NCBI GenBank assembly: GCA_039583875.1
Contig: CM077158.1
Location: 121,765,900 to 121,829,899, forward strand
DNA: 64,000 nt
Reading direction: 5' to 3'
Source of the DNA: Platanthera guangdongensis
Taxonomy: Eukaryota; Streptophyta; Magnoliopsida; Asparagales; Orchidaceae
Part shown: in pieces, positions 46,132-57,400 of the stretch
How the letters are laid out: the number at the start of each line of letters is the position of its first letter
Position numbering within the stretch: position 1 is the first letter of the stretch
The notes under the pieces: model-generated
Told to the model about the DNA's origin: nothing
What the model saw: the letters and a program-made list of their open reading frames with translations, nothing else
Database searches by the model: none
Made by a program: the position numbers and the translations under genes

Positions 46132-46285
46132 ACACTAGTATGCGAATTGATAACCACACTAGTATGACAATTGATAACCCTATGATTGCTACTATGAATC
46201 CCGTTCTACCCTGGACGTAGTTGCGTACCACACTAGTATGCGAATTGATAACCCTATGATTGCTACTATGAATCTCAATGAGTCT
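46132..46285 (+). repeat. Short tandem repeat at GYPC left end
   Basis: CCACACTAGTATG-CAATTGAT followed by AACCCTATGATTGCTACTAT occurs twice in full (from about 46158 and 46231), plus a partial copy at 46131. Confidence 0.85.
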
Positions 46286-46507
46286 TCGGATGTGTTCTAT
46301 TCCCATGCCTCTCTCCTCTTATTTTGACGTATGTATCTAGATCTTGTGCTATGAGGAAGGCTCACCCTCATCTGTTTCCCTGATCTTGTGTTAGGTATGT
46401 TCTATTTTGTTGTTTATTTAGCCCTTTCCCGGCTTTTTCTCTCTCCTTCTTTATAGGAGTGTTGTGAGTAAAGTTTCGAGGCGAAACTTTCTTTTAGGGG
46501 GAGTGGC

Positions 46508-48147
46508 TGTAACGCCCCCGGTTTTTCTGTGCTTCGTTTGATCTTTGGCTGGCGTTACGATGGCGTATTTCCGGCTTTTTGCCGTTGTAGAGCGTGGTCT
46601 TAGCTCTTAGGGTTCCCTGTGTGGCTTGTTTGTAGCCTGTTAGCAAGATTCCCCAGCTAGCCGGAGTCCGTTTGATGACTCGGTTGGGCCTCTTAGGGAA
46701 TGCTTGTGTTTTGGCTTCGGGAGATGTTATCCCGGGTTTTGTTCGTCGAATGCTAATTTCGACTTCGTAGTTGCGTTCGTAGCGTGGGTTTTTAGCTGCG
46801 GCGTAAATTTCGTCTTTTTCCGAGAAGTTTCGGGTTTCGGGTTGTTTTGTTATTGGGTGTAAATAGTAATTATTATGTATTGTTGTTTATTATTATTACT
46901 GCTGATATTTAGTCTTGGGTCAGTTTTAAGGCTGGGTTCCCTCTTGTTTTTTTTTCTTTTCCTGTTTCTCTTCTTGATTGAAGTCGTCGCCTGTGCGAGA
47001 GGGAGGGAATCACCGGCCACCCTAGCCTTCGGACGCCGTTTTCCTGGAGTTTTGCGGTCGGATCTTGGTTTCGAGAGTGGATCTGGACTGCCCTCGCCTG
47101 GATCTGCGCTTTTTCTGCTCCTCAGCTGGTGCTTTGCGGCTAGATCCGAGAATGGGGGTTGCCGCCGGCCAGGCTTTTCTGGTATTAAGGCAAGCGATGT
47201 ACCCTCATCCTTGCCTTGTTGATCTTTGCCTTCTTTTGGTTTAATCTTTTATCTCTTTTGTTTAGATCTGAGGTGTAAGCTAGGGCTTGTTCCCGATCAT
47301 ACCGTGGTTAGTGTAGAAGGTTCCAGTTAATCTCAGTCTTCTTGAGGGATTTTTGTCTATTAGGGACAAATTTGGTTCGGTCTAGGTCGAGTAGTTACCA
47401 TTGCCGATGGAGGTCGTCTCGAGAGAGAAGAGAATTTCCCCGTTCCCATTTTTGGTCGTTTGCTGGATCTGGCTCCTGTAGCCAATTGGGGTGTCGACAC
47501 TGTTGTGTCGACACTGGCCAGTCTTGGTGTCGACACTTGGTGTAGACACCGGCCAGTCGTGGTGTCGACACTTGGTGTCAGCAGTGGCAGTGTCGACACC
47601 AAGTGTCGACACCGGCTGCAGTGGTGTCGACACTTGGTGTCGACACCAGCAGTGGCAGTGTCGACACCATGTGTCGACACCGGCTGCAGTGGTGTCGACA
47701 CTTGGTGTCGACACCAGCAGTGGTAGTGTCGACACCATGTGTCGACACCGGCTGCAGTGGTGTCGACACTTGGTGTCGACACCAGCAGTGGCAGTGTCGA
47801 CACTATGTGTCGACACCGGCTGCAGTGGTGTCGACACTTGGTGTCGACACCAGCCGTGGCAGTGTCGACACCTTGTGTCGACACTGGCCTCTGTAGTGTC
47901 GACACTTTGTGTCGACAGTGGCAAGCGCAGTGTCGACACCTTGTGTCGACACTGGCCTCTGTAGTGTCGACACAAGGTGTCGACACTACCGTGGCAGTGT
48001 CGACACTATGTGTCGACACCGGCTGCAGTGGTGTCGATACTTGGTGTCGACACCAGCCGCGGCAGTGTCGACACCTTGTGTCGACACTGGCCTCTATGGT
48101 GTCGACACCTTGTGTCGACACCTTGTGTCGACAATGGCAGTGTCGCT
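46508..48147 (+). repeat. GYPC LTR, partial
   Basis: Begins TGTAACGCCCCCGG after a purine tract. It shares GATTCCCCAGC, CCGGAGTCC and GCCTCTTAGGGAATGCTTG in order with the GYP1 LTR start read on the minus strand, so the families are related. It has no right end: sequence stops inside the satellite at the junction with gag. Confidence 0.8.
47492..48143. repeat. 34-bp satellite of paired palindromes TGTCGACA
   Basis: About 19 units of TGTCGACAC-NNNN-TGTCGACAC plus a 12-base spacer. In the left and central part two unit types alternate (TTGG centre with CAGCAGTGGCAG spacer; CATG centre with CGGCTGCAGTGG spacer), giving a 68-bp higher-order unit; to the right, other types intrude. Because TGTCGACA is its own reverse complement and contains no stop in most frames, several long open frames appear on both strands; they are not genes. 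Confidence 0.95.
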
Positions 48148-48167
48148 ATGAATATCTCCACGAGTTT

Positions 48168-48575
48168 CATAGCGATGGTGGTCATTTGCCACTCCTCCGT
48201 CTCCGTTGCTGTCATGACTCTCTTCACCCTGGAGAGCCAGTCTTCAGCCTGAGATGGGGTTCCCAACCCCGAGAATAACGGAGGGTTAAAGCTCATTACA
48301 TGCTTTAGCTGCCTCTCAGTTGCCCTCCTTGGCACCACCGGTTCTATAACCACTTTCTCCACCCTCCTCGGCTCGGCCTCTTGAAGAGGTACTTGCTCCA
48401 TCACAGGAGCGGGCTGCTGCGCTTGCCTTCCAGGTTGCGCATTAATCACGGCCAACACCGCTTCAGCCACCAATCGTATGTTTTCAGCCGACAGAGGTGT
48501 TGTAGGAGCAACATCCGGTGCACTACTAGCCTCAGAAACTCGGCGTTCTGACGGCCCAACACCACTTCGGGTCAC
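48168..48575 (-). pseudogene. GYPB2 gag, N-terminal part
   Basis: From GTG ACC CGA AGT at 48575 (no ATG in this or the GYPB1 copy) through SERRVSEASSAPDV, RATERQLKHVMSFNPP and EDWLSRVKRVMTATETEEWQ to TTIAM at 48168, where homology to gag stops. Uninterrupted as far as it goes. The start codon is unclear; CCACTATAG just upstream resembles a splice acceptor. Confidence 0.82.
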
Positions 48576-48800
48576 CTATAGTGGTACAAAACACCGTTAA
48601 GCGATCAAATAAATTGCAAACAGCAATTATAGGAACACGCAGGTTCCTCAAACACGAGTATTTTCATTCCTAAGTGGACATTCATGGGTTCTTTTTACTG
48701 TTATTACGATGACGCACACAACGTGCTCACCACCCCTTAAAAAGAATTCGCCCACGAATTCACTTTAAGCCCGACCAAAACCAGTAGTCTGATACCAAAT
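48576..48800 (-). other. GYPB2 5' leader with Met-tRNA-type primer site
   Basis: The primer site on the minus strand is TGGTATCAGA at 48788-48797, three bases from the LTR. The rest is noncoding and parallels 38905-39130 of GYPB1. Confidence 0.8.
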
Positions 48801-51081
48801 TATAACGCCCCCTATCCGTCGCATAGCATATAGCAGTAGGTCCGGCCGGGGCCCGACGCCATATACCGCAGACAGACCGGGTGGTTACTTATGGAAACCA
48901 TCCAACCAATCTCAACATCCTACACAGAGCATTCTAGCGGAAGCAGTTTATAAAAGTTGTAAACAAGAACCCAGCATCGAAGCACGAATGTCCACTAATA
49001 CAAAATAGGAATGTTATACAAAATACCCAAAACAAGCCTTAAGGCCTTACAAAATGTTTCACTTGAATATTACATGTTTTACAAACCACGGCACGCAGGC
49101 CGGTCATACATGAATAAACAGTAAACACTTCTACTTGGGCCTTCGAGGGCCGGCTTCGCAAAAAGGGCTTTAGCCCGCTATTGACCGCTTGGTCCAGCTG
49201 CACCTGCAAGCAACAAACCACCGCACGGTGGCAAAACAAGGCAACGGTCAGCAATGCTGACCAAATTATAACGACCCCACCTCCAACTCGGGGCGGCGAT
49301 GCTCCTTCCCTGCATTTCATTAGCATAAGCGAGCAATTTATAACAATAGCCATTTCATCACAGACGTTGGCTCGCACGGCCACACGCCCCGTGCACTCAG
49401 GGCACATTCTCGGTGAACCGGTCGATGTCACGTCAATTAAAGCCATTAACATTCCGGACTCACCACCGCCACTTAGACGGCCAAACCTATGAGCAATTTG
49501 TCTTCCTGGCCTGGGTCACGACAATTTAAGCCATTGACCGCCGAAGACCCTAATCTATGCCACGGTAAGTGCCACGTAATCTTAGGTCTCTTTAACCGAA
49601 CGACATAGAGCGGGTACGGTTCCATCTAACCCGTGCTCACATCGCAACGACAATTTAAGCCATTTGCGCGGGTCAAACTTCCACCGAGTCCCATTTCCAT
49701 CACAAGTCACATAACCCGGTTATGTTCAAGTTGGCTCTCAGGCCACCAAGTTGGCAAGATCTTGTATCCGCCCAGTTTTCCGGGTGCACCTTTGGGTTGG
49801 TCCCCAAGGCTCCCTGCTGCAATCTACCGCGTAGAAAACCCGAAAAACAACCAATAGCACGGAGTCTTCTCCGGCATTAAGCAATGCAACATCACCGATC
49901 CGGGCCAACATGTCCGGGTAGGCTTCACACATCATGCCTATGTCCGTTCTCGCATACGGACTCTAAACAACGGGGACTTCACATATCTACCCGAAGGAAC
50001 GCCTCCAACTCTCCGCAAACTCGCGAGGGAGGGCTTCCTATGCTAAGAAAGAGAGCTATTCATGCTCAAGATGAGGATCGTTACCCTTGAGTTCCTCTTT
50101 GGTGCCATTGAAAAATAATCGGATGAAAACCACCGCACTAGCGTTGCCTCCGCGGATCCGGAGTCGGCTCGCGATTCGGAGCTCCGAAGCTCCTCTAATG
50201 GCGGATCTAGCTCCTTCTTCCTCCCTCGGCTCTCCTCTCTCTCTAAGGATTTAGAAAGATGATAAGGTATGAAAAGTGAGGGTTTTCCAAGTCCACTCAC
50301 GGGTATATCCCTTCAGGAACATCCCCCAGCCGTTGGATCTCAAAACAAGGAAACGAACGGCTTTGATTCGGGGCTGAAATGCCCAATCTGGACCGAACAC
50401 GGCCTGGCACACGCCCATGTCCAGGGCCGTGTGCCTCATTCTCCGTCAAAATCGAATCACCTGGAACCTCACACGGGTATCGAACACGCCCGTGTTCGAG
50501 CTGACACGCCTGTGTTCCACCTGACACGGCCGTGTGGCCGGCCGTGTACCCCATGATTTTTCCCCCAAAATCAACCCGATCACTGCACGGGTTCGAGGAC
50601 ACGCCCGTGTCCTTGCCCGTGTCACCTTGACACGCCTGGGCTCCAGGGCCGTATATACGGTCTCCACACTCGACACGGCCTCGGACACGCCCGTGTCCTA
50701 GGCCATGTGCCTTGTCTCGACGATCGTCGAGCAAATCTCGACGACTCCCCGGGACGATCGTCGACACGGGTCGACACGCCCTGCGACACGCCCGTGTCGC
50801 AGGCCGTGTGCCCATTCTCGACGAATCGTCGAGTAAATCTCGACGACTTCGCGGCTAAGTGTCGACACGGGTCGACACGCCCTGCGACACGCCCGTGTCG
50901 CAGGCCGTGTGCCCAGTCTCAGCGAATCGTCGAGAGAATCTCGACGACTTCGCGGCTAAGTGTCGACACACGCTTGACACGCCCTGGGACACGCCCGTGT
51001 CCCAGGCCGTGTGCCTGCTGCCAGAACCCAAACTGGCCCAAAACGTCCCCCTTTTTCTCCTTTGAGTTTCGGGGCGTTACA
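48801..51081 (-). repeat. GYPB2 5' LTR (2281 bp)
   Basis: On the plus strand TATAACGCCCCCTATCC (terminal TG mutated to TA) to TTTCGGGGCGTTACA. It is near-identical to 39815-42097. Confidence 0.93.
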
Positions 51082-51086
51082 CTACG
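51082..51086. repeat. GYPB2 target-site duplication, right (CTACG)
   Basis: Identical to 39810-39814. Confidence 0.95.
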
Positions 51087-51545
51087 AAGGGTTGAGAGAT
51101 GAGTTGAGATTACTACACTCGGGGCCAATGACACAGGGTTTCTTGACCTTGGTCAACACGGCCCGTTCCTTGGAGAAGGACATGAAGAATGTTCAAGCGA
51201 AAAAGAACGTTGGTGAGAAGAAATCTGGGTTCAAAGTGCCGACTACTTCAAAGTCTGGCTATCAAAGATTCTTCAAGAAGCATAAGACTTCGGGTACATC
51301 TCCTTCTGGTGCTTCTGGGGCGACTACGGGTCGGACCCCGGGCGCATGTTTTACTTATGGAAAGCCGGGGCACTTTGCCCGTGACTGTTGGAGCGGACGT
51401 CCCAAGTCCGATAGGAAGCCGGGAGCAACTTATGAAGAGATGGGCAAGGCAGTGGAGTCGACCGCGTCCCATTATGCTCCGGCCCAACCAAGGGTGTACA
51501 ATCTTGGCCAACAGGAGGCCATCAAACAGGCGGATGTGGTGACAA
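51087..51545 (+). pseudogene. GYPB1 gag, C-terminal part
   Basis: Continues NRFY from 39814 with EGLRDELRLLHSGPM to the nucleocapsid. The knuckle reads CFTYGKPGHFARDC: the second Cys is Tyr, which would abolish zinc binding. It ends at the candidate splice donor ACAA/GTACGG. Confidence 0.88.
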
Positions 51546-51621
51546 GTACGGTTTAATTTATAGCAAGTTAATTTATTTAAATACTTGTTATGCACATGTT
51601 ACCTAACCACTGCTTGTTTAG
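51546..51621 (+). other. Candidate intron (76 nt) between GYPB1 gag and protease
   Basis: GTACGGTTTAAT at 51546, CCTAACCAC branch-like sequence, CTTGTTTAG at 51613-51621. Same length and ends as in GYPB2; the donor's last exon base is A instead of G, which weakens it and would change the joint Gly codon to Arg. Confidence 0.62.
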
Positions 51622-52846
51622 GATTTGTTTTGATTTGTGAAAATCTGGCAAGAGCACTCTTCGATACGGGAGCTTCACACTCATTCTTGTCCGAAGGATT
51701 TATATCACGCATCAGAGTCCCTTATTCGATGGCGAAGGATAAGTTGGATGTGTTGTTGCCCAATGGGTGTTCGATGCACGCGGATAGAATCTGCGGTGTG
51801 AAGATTCGTATTGGGAATCAGGAGTTCGATCTGCAAGCGTCGTTACTTCCGTTGGTGGAGTTCGACGTTATATTTGGCATGGACTGGCTCTCGGAGCAGT
51901 AGGCCTATATTGATTGCGGTCACAAGGAAGTCAAGCTGGGAGCAAGTCGTGAGACGACTTTTACGGGCTTAAAGGGGTCGAGCAAGACGTTGATGTCTGC
52001 TCTTCAGGTGGTGAAGGAGGTTCGTGCCGGTGCAGAACTGTTCTTTACACTAGTGGAGGTTGCAAAGCCGAAGCCCGCGTTGGATTGTATTTCAGTGGTA
52101 TCGGAATACCCTGATGTGTTCCCCGCAGATCTTCCTGGAGCCCCACCTCAGCGGGAGATAGATTTCACGATTGAGCTAGTGCCAGGTACAAAGCCTGTGT
52201 CACGATCTCCGTATCGGCTAGCACCTAAAGAAACGGCGGAGCAGAAGGTTCAACTGCAAGAGTTGTTGGAGCAAGGTTATGTGCGCCCAAGTTCTTCGCC
52301 TTGGAGCGCGCCGGTCCTCTTTGTTAAGAAGAAGGACGGAAGCTTGAGGCTATGTATTGATTATCAGAAGCTCAACAAGTTGACGGAGAATAACAAGTAC
52401 CCGATCCCCCAGATCGATGATCTTTTTGATCAGTTGGTCGTGTCGACGGTGTACTCGAAGTTGGATCTCAAGTCTGGGTACTATCAGCTGCGAATAAAGG
52501 AGAGTGATATCCCGAAGACAGCGTTTAGTACGAGATACGTGCATTATGAGTTTACGGTCATGCCGTTTGGGCTGACTAATGCGCCGTCAGTATTCATGGA
52601 TTTGATGAACAGGACTTTCAGGGAGTACTTGGACCATTTTGTGATCGTCTTCATCGACGATATTCTGGTGTACTCGCAGTGTGAGGAAGATCACTTCAAG
52701 CATCTTCATTTGGTTTTGGAGACGCTAAGGAGGAATCAATTGTATGCCAAGTTCTCGAAGTGCGAGTTTTGGTTATCCTCAGTGGCGTTCCTCGGTCATA
52801 TAGTGAGTGGAGAGGGTGTTGCAGTGGATCCGGCGAATATTGTTGC
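51622..52846 (+). pseudogene. GYPB1 pol part 1: protease and RT
   Basis: Protease LFDTGASHSF and FGMDWLSEQ, then TAG at 51900-51902 where GYPB2 has CAG. RT is open from there: [28 protein letters not shown], and the catalytic FIDD at 52650-52661. At 52846, in the VDPANIVA block after the RT core, COP2c is inserted; homology resumes at 60266. Confidence 0.93.
52842..52846. repeat. COP2c target-site duplication, left (GTTGC)
   Basis: Identical to 60266-60270; GYPB2 has one copy at the corresponding site. Confidence 0.95.
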
Positions 52847-54420
52847 TGTTAAATTAATATCTTCGGAACTACCCAGTTCGCATGTTGAACCAGCGGAACC
52901 AAGGACTAGAGGTAACACCCAACAAACAATGGATGAACAAGCAGGTATTTTATACACTCACTTCTTTACAACACGAGGCATACATAGCGAGACATGATTT
53001 CGCTAGTATAACAGCTGTAAACAGAAAGCACCAAAAAACAAGCCGGGCGGACAGCACCGGAGTCCGCCGAGACCGCGAGGTCGCCGAGGTCGCCGAGACC
53101 ACTGAGCTCGCCCAAGCTATGCTGCAATCCGCCGAATAGACACGGAGTCCGCAGAAGCCGCGAGGCCGCGCGGACACACCATTATTCGCCTCCTACTGAA
53201 CCTGAACTGAGGAACACCCCTACCCGCCTAAAGCCGGCGGACAGGTTATTGAAGCTGGCAAAGATGAAACAGAACTGACAAGCCGCAGAGCGACCTCCTG
53301 CTAAGTCCGCACACTTCCAAGCACTTGACCGAAGTCACAGCCAAACTCCTGTCTCCTTGAAGCTATCCGCGCGACCTGCACACAACAAACCGTCAGCCTG
53401 AAACAATCCGCGCGGACTGACAAACACAGACTGCAGCTCCTTGCACACCCCAACTTACTGTTCACTCAAGTTACTTAGGTTACTGTAGATGTGCCAGGGG
53501 GGTCCTATTTATAGGCAGGGTGAGGAGTGTGATCACCGCCCAAGAGATAGCGACACTGCCCCAGCCCGCGCGATAGCAAACCTCCGTCTGCTGAGTCCGC
53601 AAGGACTTAGCCGGATACCAAGGAAAACCGCTAGGAGCAAGGCAACCATTGACGAACTCCCTCCAGTCCGCCCAAGCGATGCGGAGAAGGCATCAGCCCG
53701 CAAAGCTCCAACCACTGCAGGATAACAACCCCCTTCAATGGCAGTCCGCAGCAACCCGAGGCAGTCCGCAAGACTCACACCTCAATCCGCCATAAGTCCA
53801 CGACCAAAGGCAGATAGTAACAGTCCGCCCGGTCACAGCGGACTTGGCGGATACGGCGGACACCATGAACTTGACACAGGGTGTGACCACGACCAAAACC
53901 ATCAAGGGCCAATGCGAGCATGGCGGACACGAACTCCCGTCCGCCAAACACCCTAGCATAGACCGCCATCAGTCCGCGAGCTCCTCGCACTTGTCCAACG
54001 CAGCAGCTTCCTCCCGGACTCCAAAGACCAGTCCGCCAACCGGTCTCCATAGCAGAGCACCTGCTGTAATCACCAGAACTTGACAAGGCCTCAGCCAAGC
54101 TCTAAGCCCAGTCCGCAACAGCCAATACCGCGGACACACCAGTCCGCAAGCTTCCCGCGAACATGAGCCAACCCGCCTACCAGCACAAACTTGCACCCGC
54201 GGCCACTGAGCAATGCACCAGTCCGCAAGCCTCCATCCGCTCAGGCTGCATAGTCCGCGGACTCCAAGCAACAACCCGCTCAGAAGACAGCCGGCTTCTC
54301 ACTAGACCTTCCACCAGGCCGCACAACACAGTCCGCCCAATCCGCCTAGTCCGCCAAAGCTGTCCGCCCCAGGCCGCCCGGCCTGTCCCGTCACCCACTT
54401 CCACTTCACAAATTTCAACA
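52847..54420 (-). repeat. COP2c 3' LTR (1574 bp)
   Basis: TGTTAAATTAATATC to AAATTTCAACA on the plus strand. It lacks 39 bp present near the start of the other LTR, the gap lying between direct AAATT repeats, and 9 bp near 53308. Dense in AGTCCGC. TATA on the minus strand at 53506-53513. Confidence 0.94.
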
Positions 54421-57400
54421 CTCCCCCTTGAAGTGGGAAGTGGTGACCAAGCCCAGCAAGCTGCGCAAGCGTTCAAAAGGCCCCTTCGACAGTGGCTTCG
54501 TGAAGATGTCAGCAAGATTATCTTCACTCCGAACATGCCCGACCAGCAGAGACCCTTCCAACACCTTCTCCCTGATGAAGTGGTGATCAATCTCTATATG
54601 CTTGGTCCTGGCGTGACACACTGGATTGTTTACTAGTTTGAGAGCACTCTCATTGTCACTCCGGAGTAAAGTAGGCCCTTGCACTTCTTCATGAACATCC
54701 TCTATAAGCCTCCTCAACCAAACGGCTTCCCGAGCAGCCAAGGCCGAAGCCTTATACTCTGCCTCCGTGGTTGAAACTGACACCGAGTCTTGCTTCTTGC
54801 TACACCACGAGATGCTAGCTGAACCGCAAGTGAACACATAACCTGAAGTAGACCTTCGATCATCCGAATCACCGCCATAGTCAGCATCCGTGTACCCGAG
54901 CAACGCAAACTCCGCGTCCCTTCTATAGAGGAGTCCCATATCAGAAGAAGCCTTGACATACTTCAGAATTCCCTTTGCCGCCACTAGATGAGATTGCCTT
55001 GGTTCAGCCATATACCGACTTACTCGGCCAACAGCATAAGCTATATCCGGCCTTGTAATCGTCAGATAAATCAAGCTCCCAACAAGAGCCCTGAACACCA
55101 AGGGATCTTGAAGAATCCTTCCCTCATCCCGTCGAAGCTTCAGGCCAGATTCCAGTGGAGTAGAGCACTTCTTCCCTTCGCCCATGCCAAACCGCTTCAC
55201 AATACGATCAGCATACCCTTTTTGGCAAATGAGAACCCCTCACTCCTTCCTCTCCACTTCCAGACCGAGAAAGTGATGCAACTCTCCCAAGTCTTTCATC
55301 TCGAAGCGTATAGCAAGCTCAGCCCTGAGCCTTGCTACTTCCCCCTCCGAGTTCCCTGTGATGATCATGTCATCCACATACAGCAGGACCAAGACTTGTA
55401 GCTCCCCCTTCTTCTTGACGAACAAGCTTGAATCTGAGTTGGAAGCAAGGTATCCACAGAATTGCAAGTACTCTGCAATCTTTCCATACCAGGCTCTAGG
55501 AGCTTGCTTCAACCCATAGAGAGCCTTCCTGAGTTTGCAGACATAGTCCGGATGCTTCTCAGAGACAAAACCAAGCGGCTGATCCATGAAGATGTCCTTG
55601 TCAATCTCTCCGTAAAGAAAGGCATTCTTCACATCGAGTTGCCACAACCTCCATCCCTTGCTAGCAGCCAAGGCGATCACCACTCTTACAGAAGTCATCG
55701 CAATTGGACTGAATGTCTCCTAATAGTCTTCTCCATACTGCTGTGAGAATCCTCTAGCGACCAGGCGAGCCTTGAACCGATCAATGCTCCCATCAGCCTT
55801 CTTCTTCAACTTATACACCCACTTGCAAGTAACCGGATTAATGCCATCAACCTTGGGCACAAGGTCCCAGGTTTCATTCTTCTTCAGAGCATCAATCTCT
55901 TCCTTCATGGCATCTTCCCACTCCTTCACTCCAGTGGCCTCGTTGAAGTTTGCAGGCTCTCGCTCAACTAGAGGACCTGCAAAGAAGCAGGAGACAAAGC
56001 TCACTGCATTCCCATCACAGTACCAAGCCGGTGGCTTAACCACCCTCTTCAATTTCCGAAGACATGGCTCCTTGCTCACGGCTTCCGTTGCTTCTTCGGG
56101 CTCCACTCCTACCTGGGGCAAGCATTGAGCAGTGCTCCCCCTGCTTCCTGAGCCAGAAGGCTCAGCCTCGGAGTTCGAAGCAACAGGAGCTGCTGGTGAA
56201 ACAGCAAGCTCCTCTTCCAAGCCTTCAGCATCCTCCACCGGTGCTTCATCAACCTTGCTACTTCCGGTTAGCTCCACCGAGCCACCTCCATATGACGTCA
56301 GCTCGTCAAAGACAACGTCTCTTGACACCACGAACCTCTTCGTCACAGGGTCCATGCATTTCCATCCCTTCTTCCGCTCATCATAGCCAACAAAGGCAAG
56401 TTTCCTTGCCTTCGCATCTAGCTTTGTCCGTGAAGCATCCGGGACATGCACGTAGCAAGTTGAACCGAACACCCGAAGGTGTCCCACACTCTGCTTCTCC
56501 TTCAGCAACAGCTCAATAGGAGTCTTCATGTTGATAGGGCTGAGTGGAATCCGGTTGATAACATAAGCAGCACAAGACATTCCCTCTGCCCAAAAGGACC
56601 TTGGGATATCTTTCACATGAAGCCAGCATTTGCAGGTCTCCGTCAAATGGCGGATATTCCACTCCGTTACCCCATTTTGTTGTGGAGTGTGAACACAAGT
56701 AAGCTCTCGTTGGATCCCGTGCTTCCTGCAGAAGTTAGAAAACTCGGAGGAAACAAATTCACCCCCGTTATCAGTTCTAAGCTTCTTAATCCGCAAGCCA
56801 AGCCGGCCTTCTACCAACTTCTTGAACTCCACGAACAAACGGAAGGCTTCCGACTTCTCCTTTAAGAAGTACACCCAAGTATACCTTGAGTAATCATCAA
56901 CCAAGACAAGCATGTATCTACTTCCACCAAGGCTGGCAGTAACAGTTGGTCCCATCAGGTCGCCATGAATACACTCCAATGGTTTCTTGCTCCTTGTTTG
57001 TGAATTATCAAACAAAAGGCGATGTGCCTTACCGTATTGACAGCCCGCACAAACATGCCCATCACCAAAGGAGGACAACTTCGGCAACCCCCTCACCAGA
57101 CTTCTACTAGCCATTGCCTTCAGCTTGTCCATGCCAACATGCTCCAGCATCTCATGCCAGATAGCAGCACTATCATTGGCCCTCATCTTATCAACATAAG
57201 CATTGGTGGAAAGAACAAATAAGTTCTTCACCCTCCTCCCAACATGAGCTACATCAGCCTTCACCGCTGATACGTTGCGAAGGAACCTCACGTCTGTTGG
57301 CCCAAACAAAACATGATACCCAGCGTCCACCGCATTAGTCACCGAGAAGAGGTTTTTCTTCATGCCCGGCACGTGATACACACTCTTTAACGTGAGTGGC

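Larger units (their letters stand above)
46110..48167 (+). mobile_element. GYPC fragment replacing the middle of GYPB2 gag, with inverted fillers at both ends
   Basis: About 245 bp of gag are missing and 2058 bp of other DNA are present. 46110-46131 is a 22-bp perfect inverted copy of 46697-46718. 46132-46507 is the 3' internal end of a third gypsy family, with purine tract TTAGGGGGAGTGGC. From 46508 (TGTAACGCCCCCGG) follows its LTR, partial, ending in the satellite. 48148-48167 is a 20-bp inverted copy of gag sequence (same as 39728-39747). No target duplication is present, so this is recombination rather than insertion. Confidence 0.82.
39815..51081 (-). mobile_element. GYPB2: complete Ty3/gypsy element inserted antisense in its sibling GYPB1
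   Basis: 11,267 bp with two LTRs of about 2.28 kb that look only 1-2 percent different by eye over sampled stretches. It is flanked by CTACG on both sides. It is the same family as GYPB1, oriented oppositely, in gag. Its own gag has a central part replaced by 46110-48167. Pol retains all domains with two stops. Confidence 0.95.

Noticed and set aside
47492..48143. CRISPR-like regular repeat array
   Set aside because: Spacers are themselves repeated, the unit is palindromic and it lies inside a plant LTR.
47360..48278. Several overlapping open frames of 80-250 codons on both strands
   Set aside because: They arise because the TGTCGACAC satellite contains no stop in most frames; the translations are simple VDT/CRH/STP repeats.
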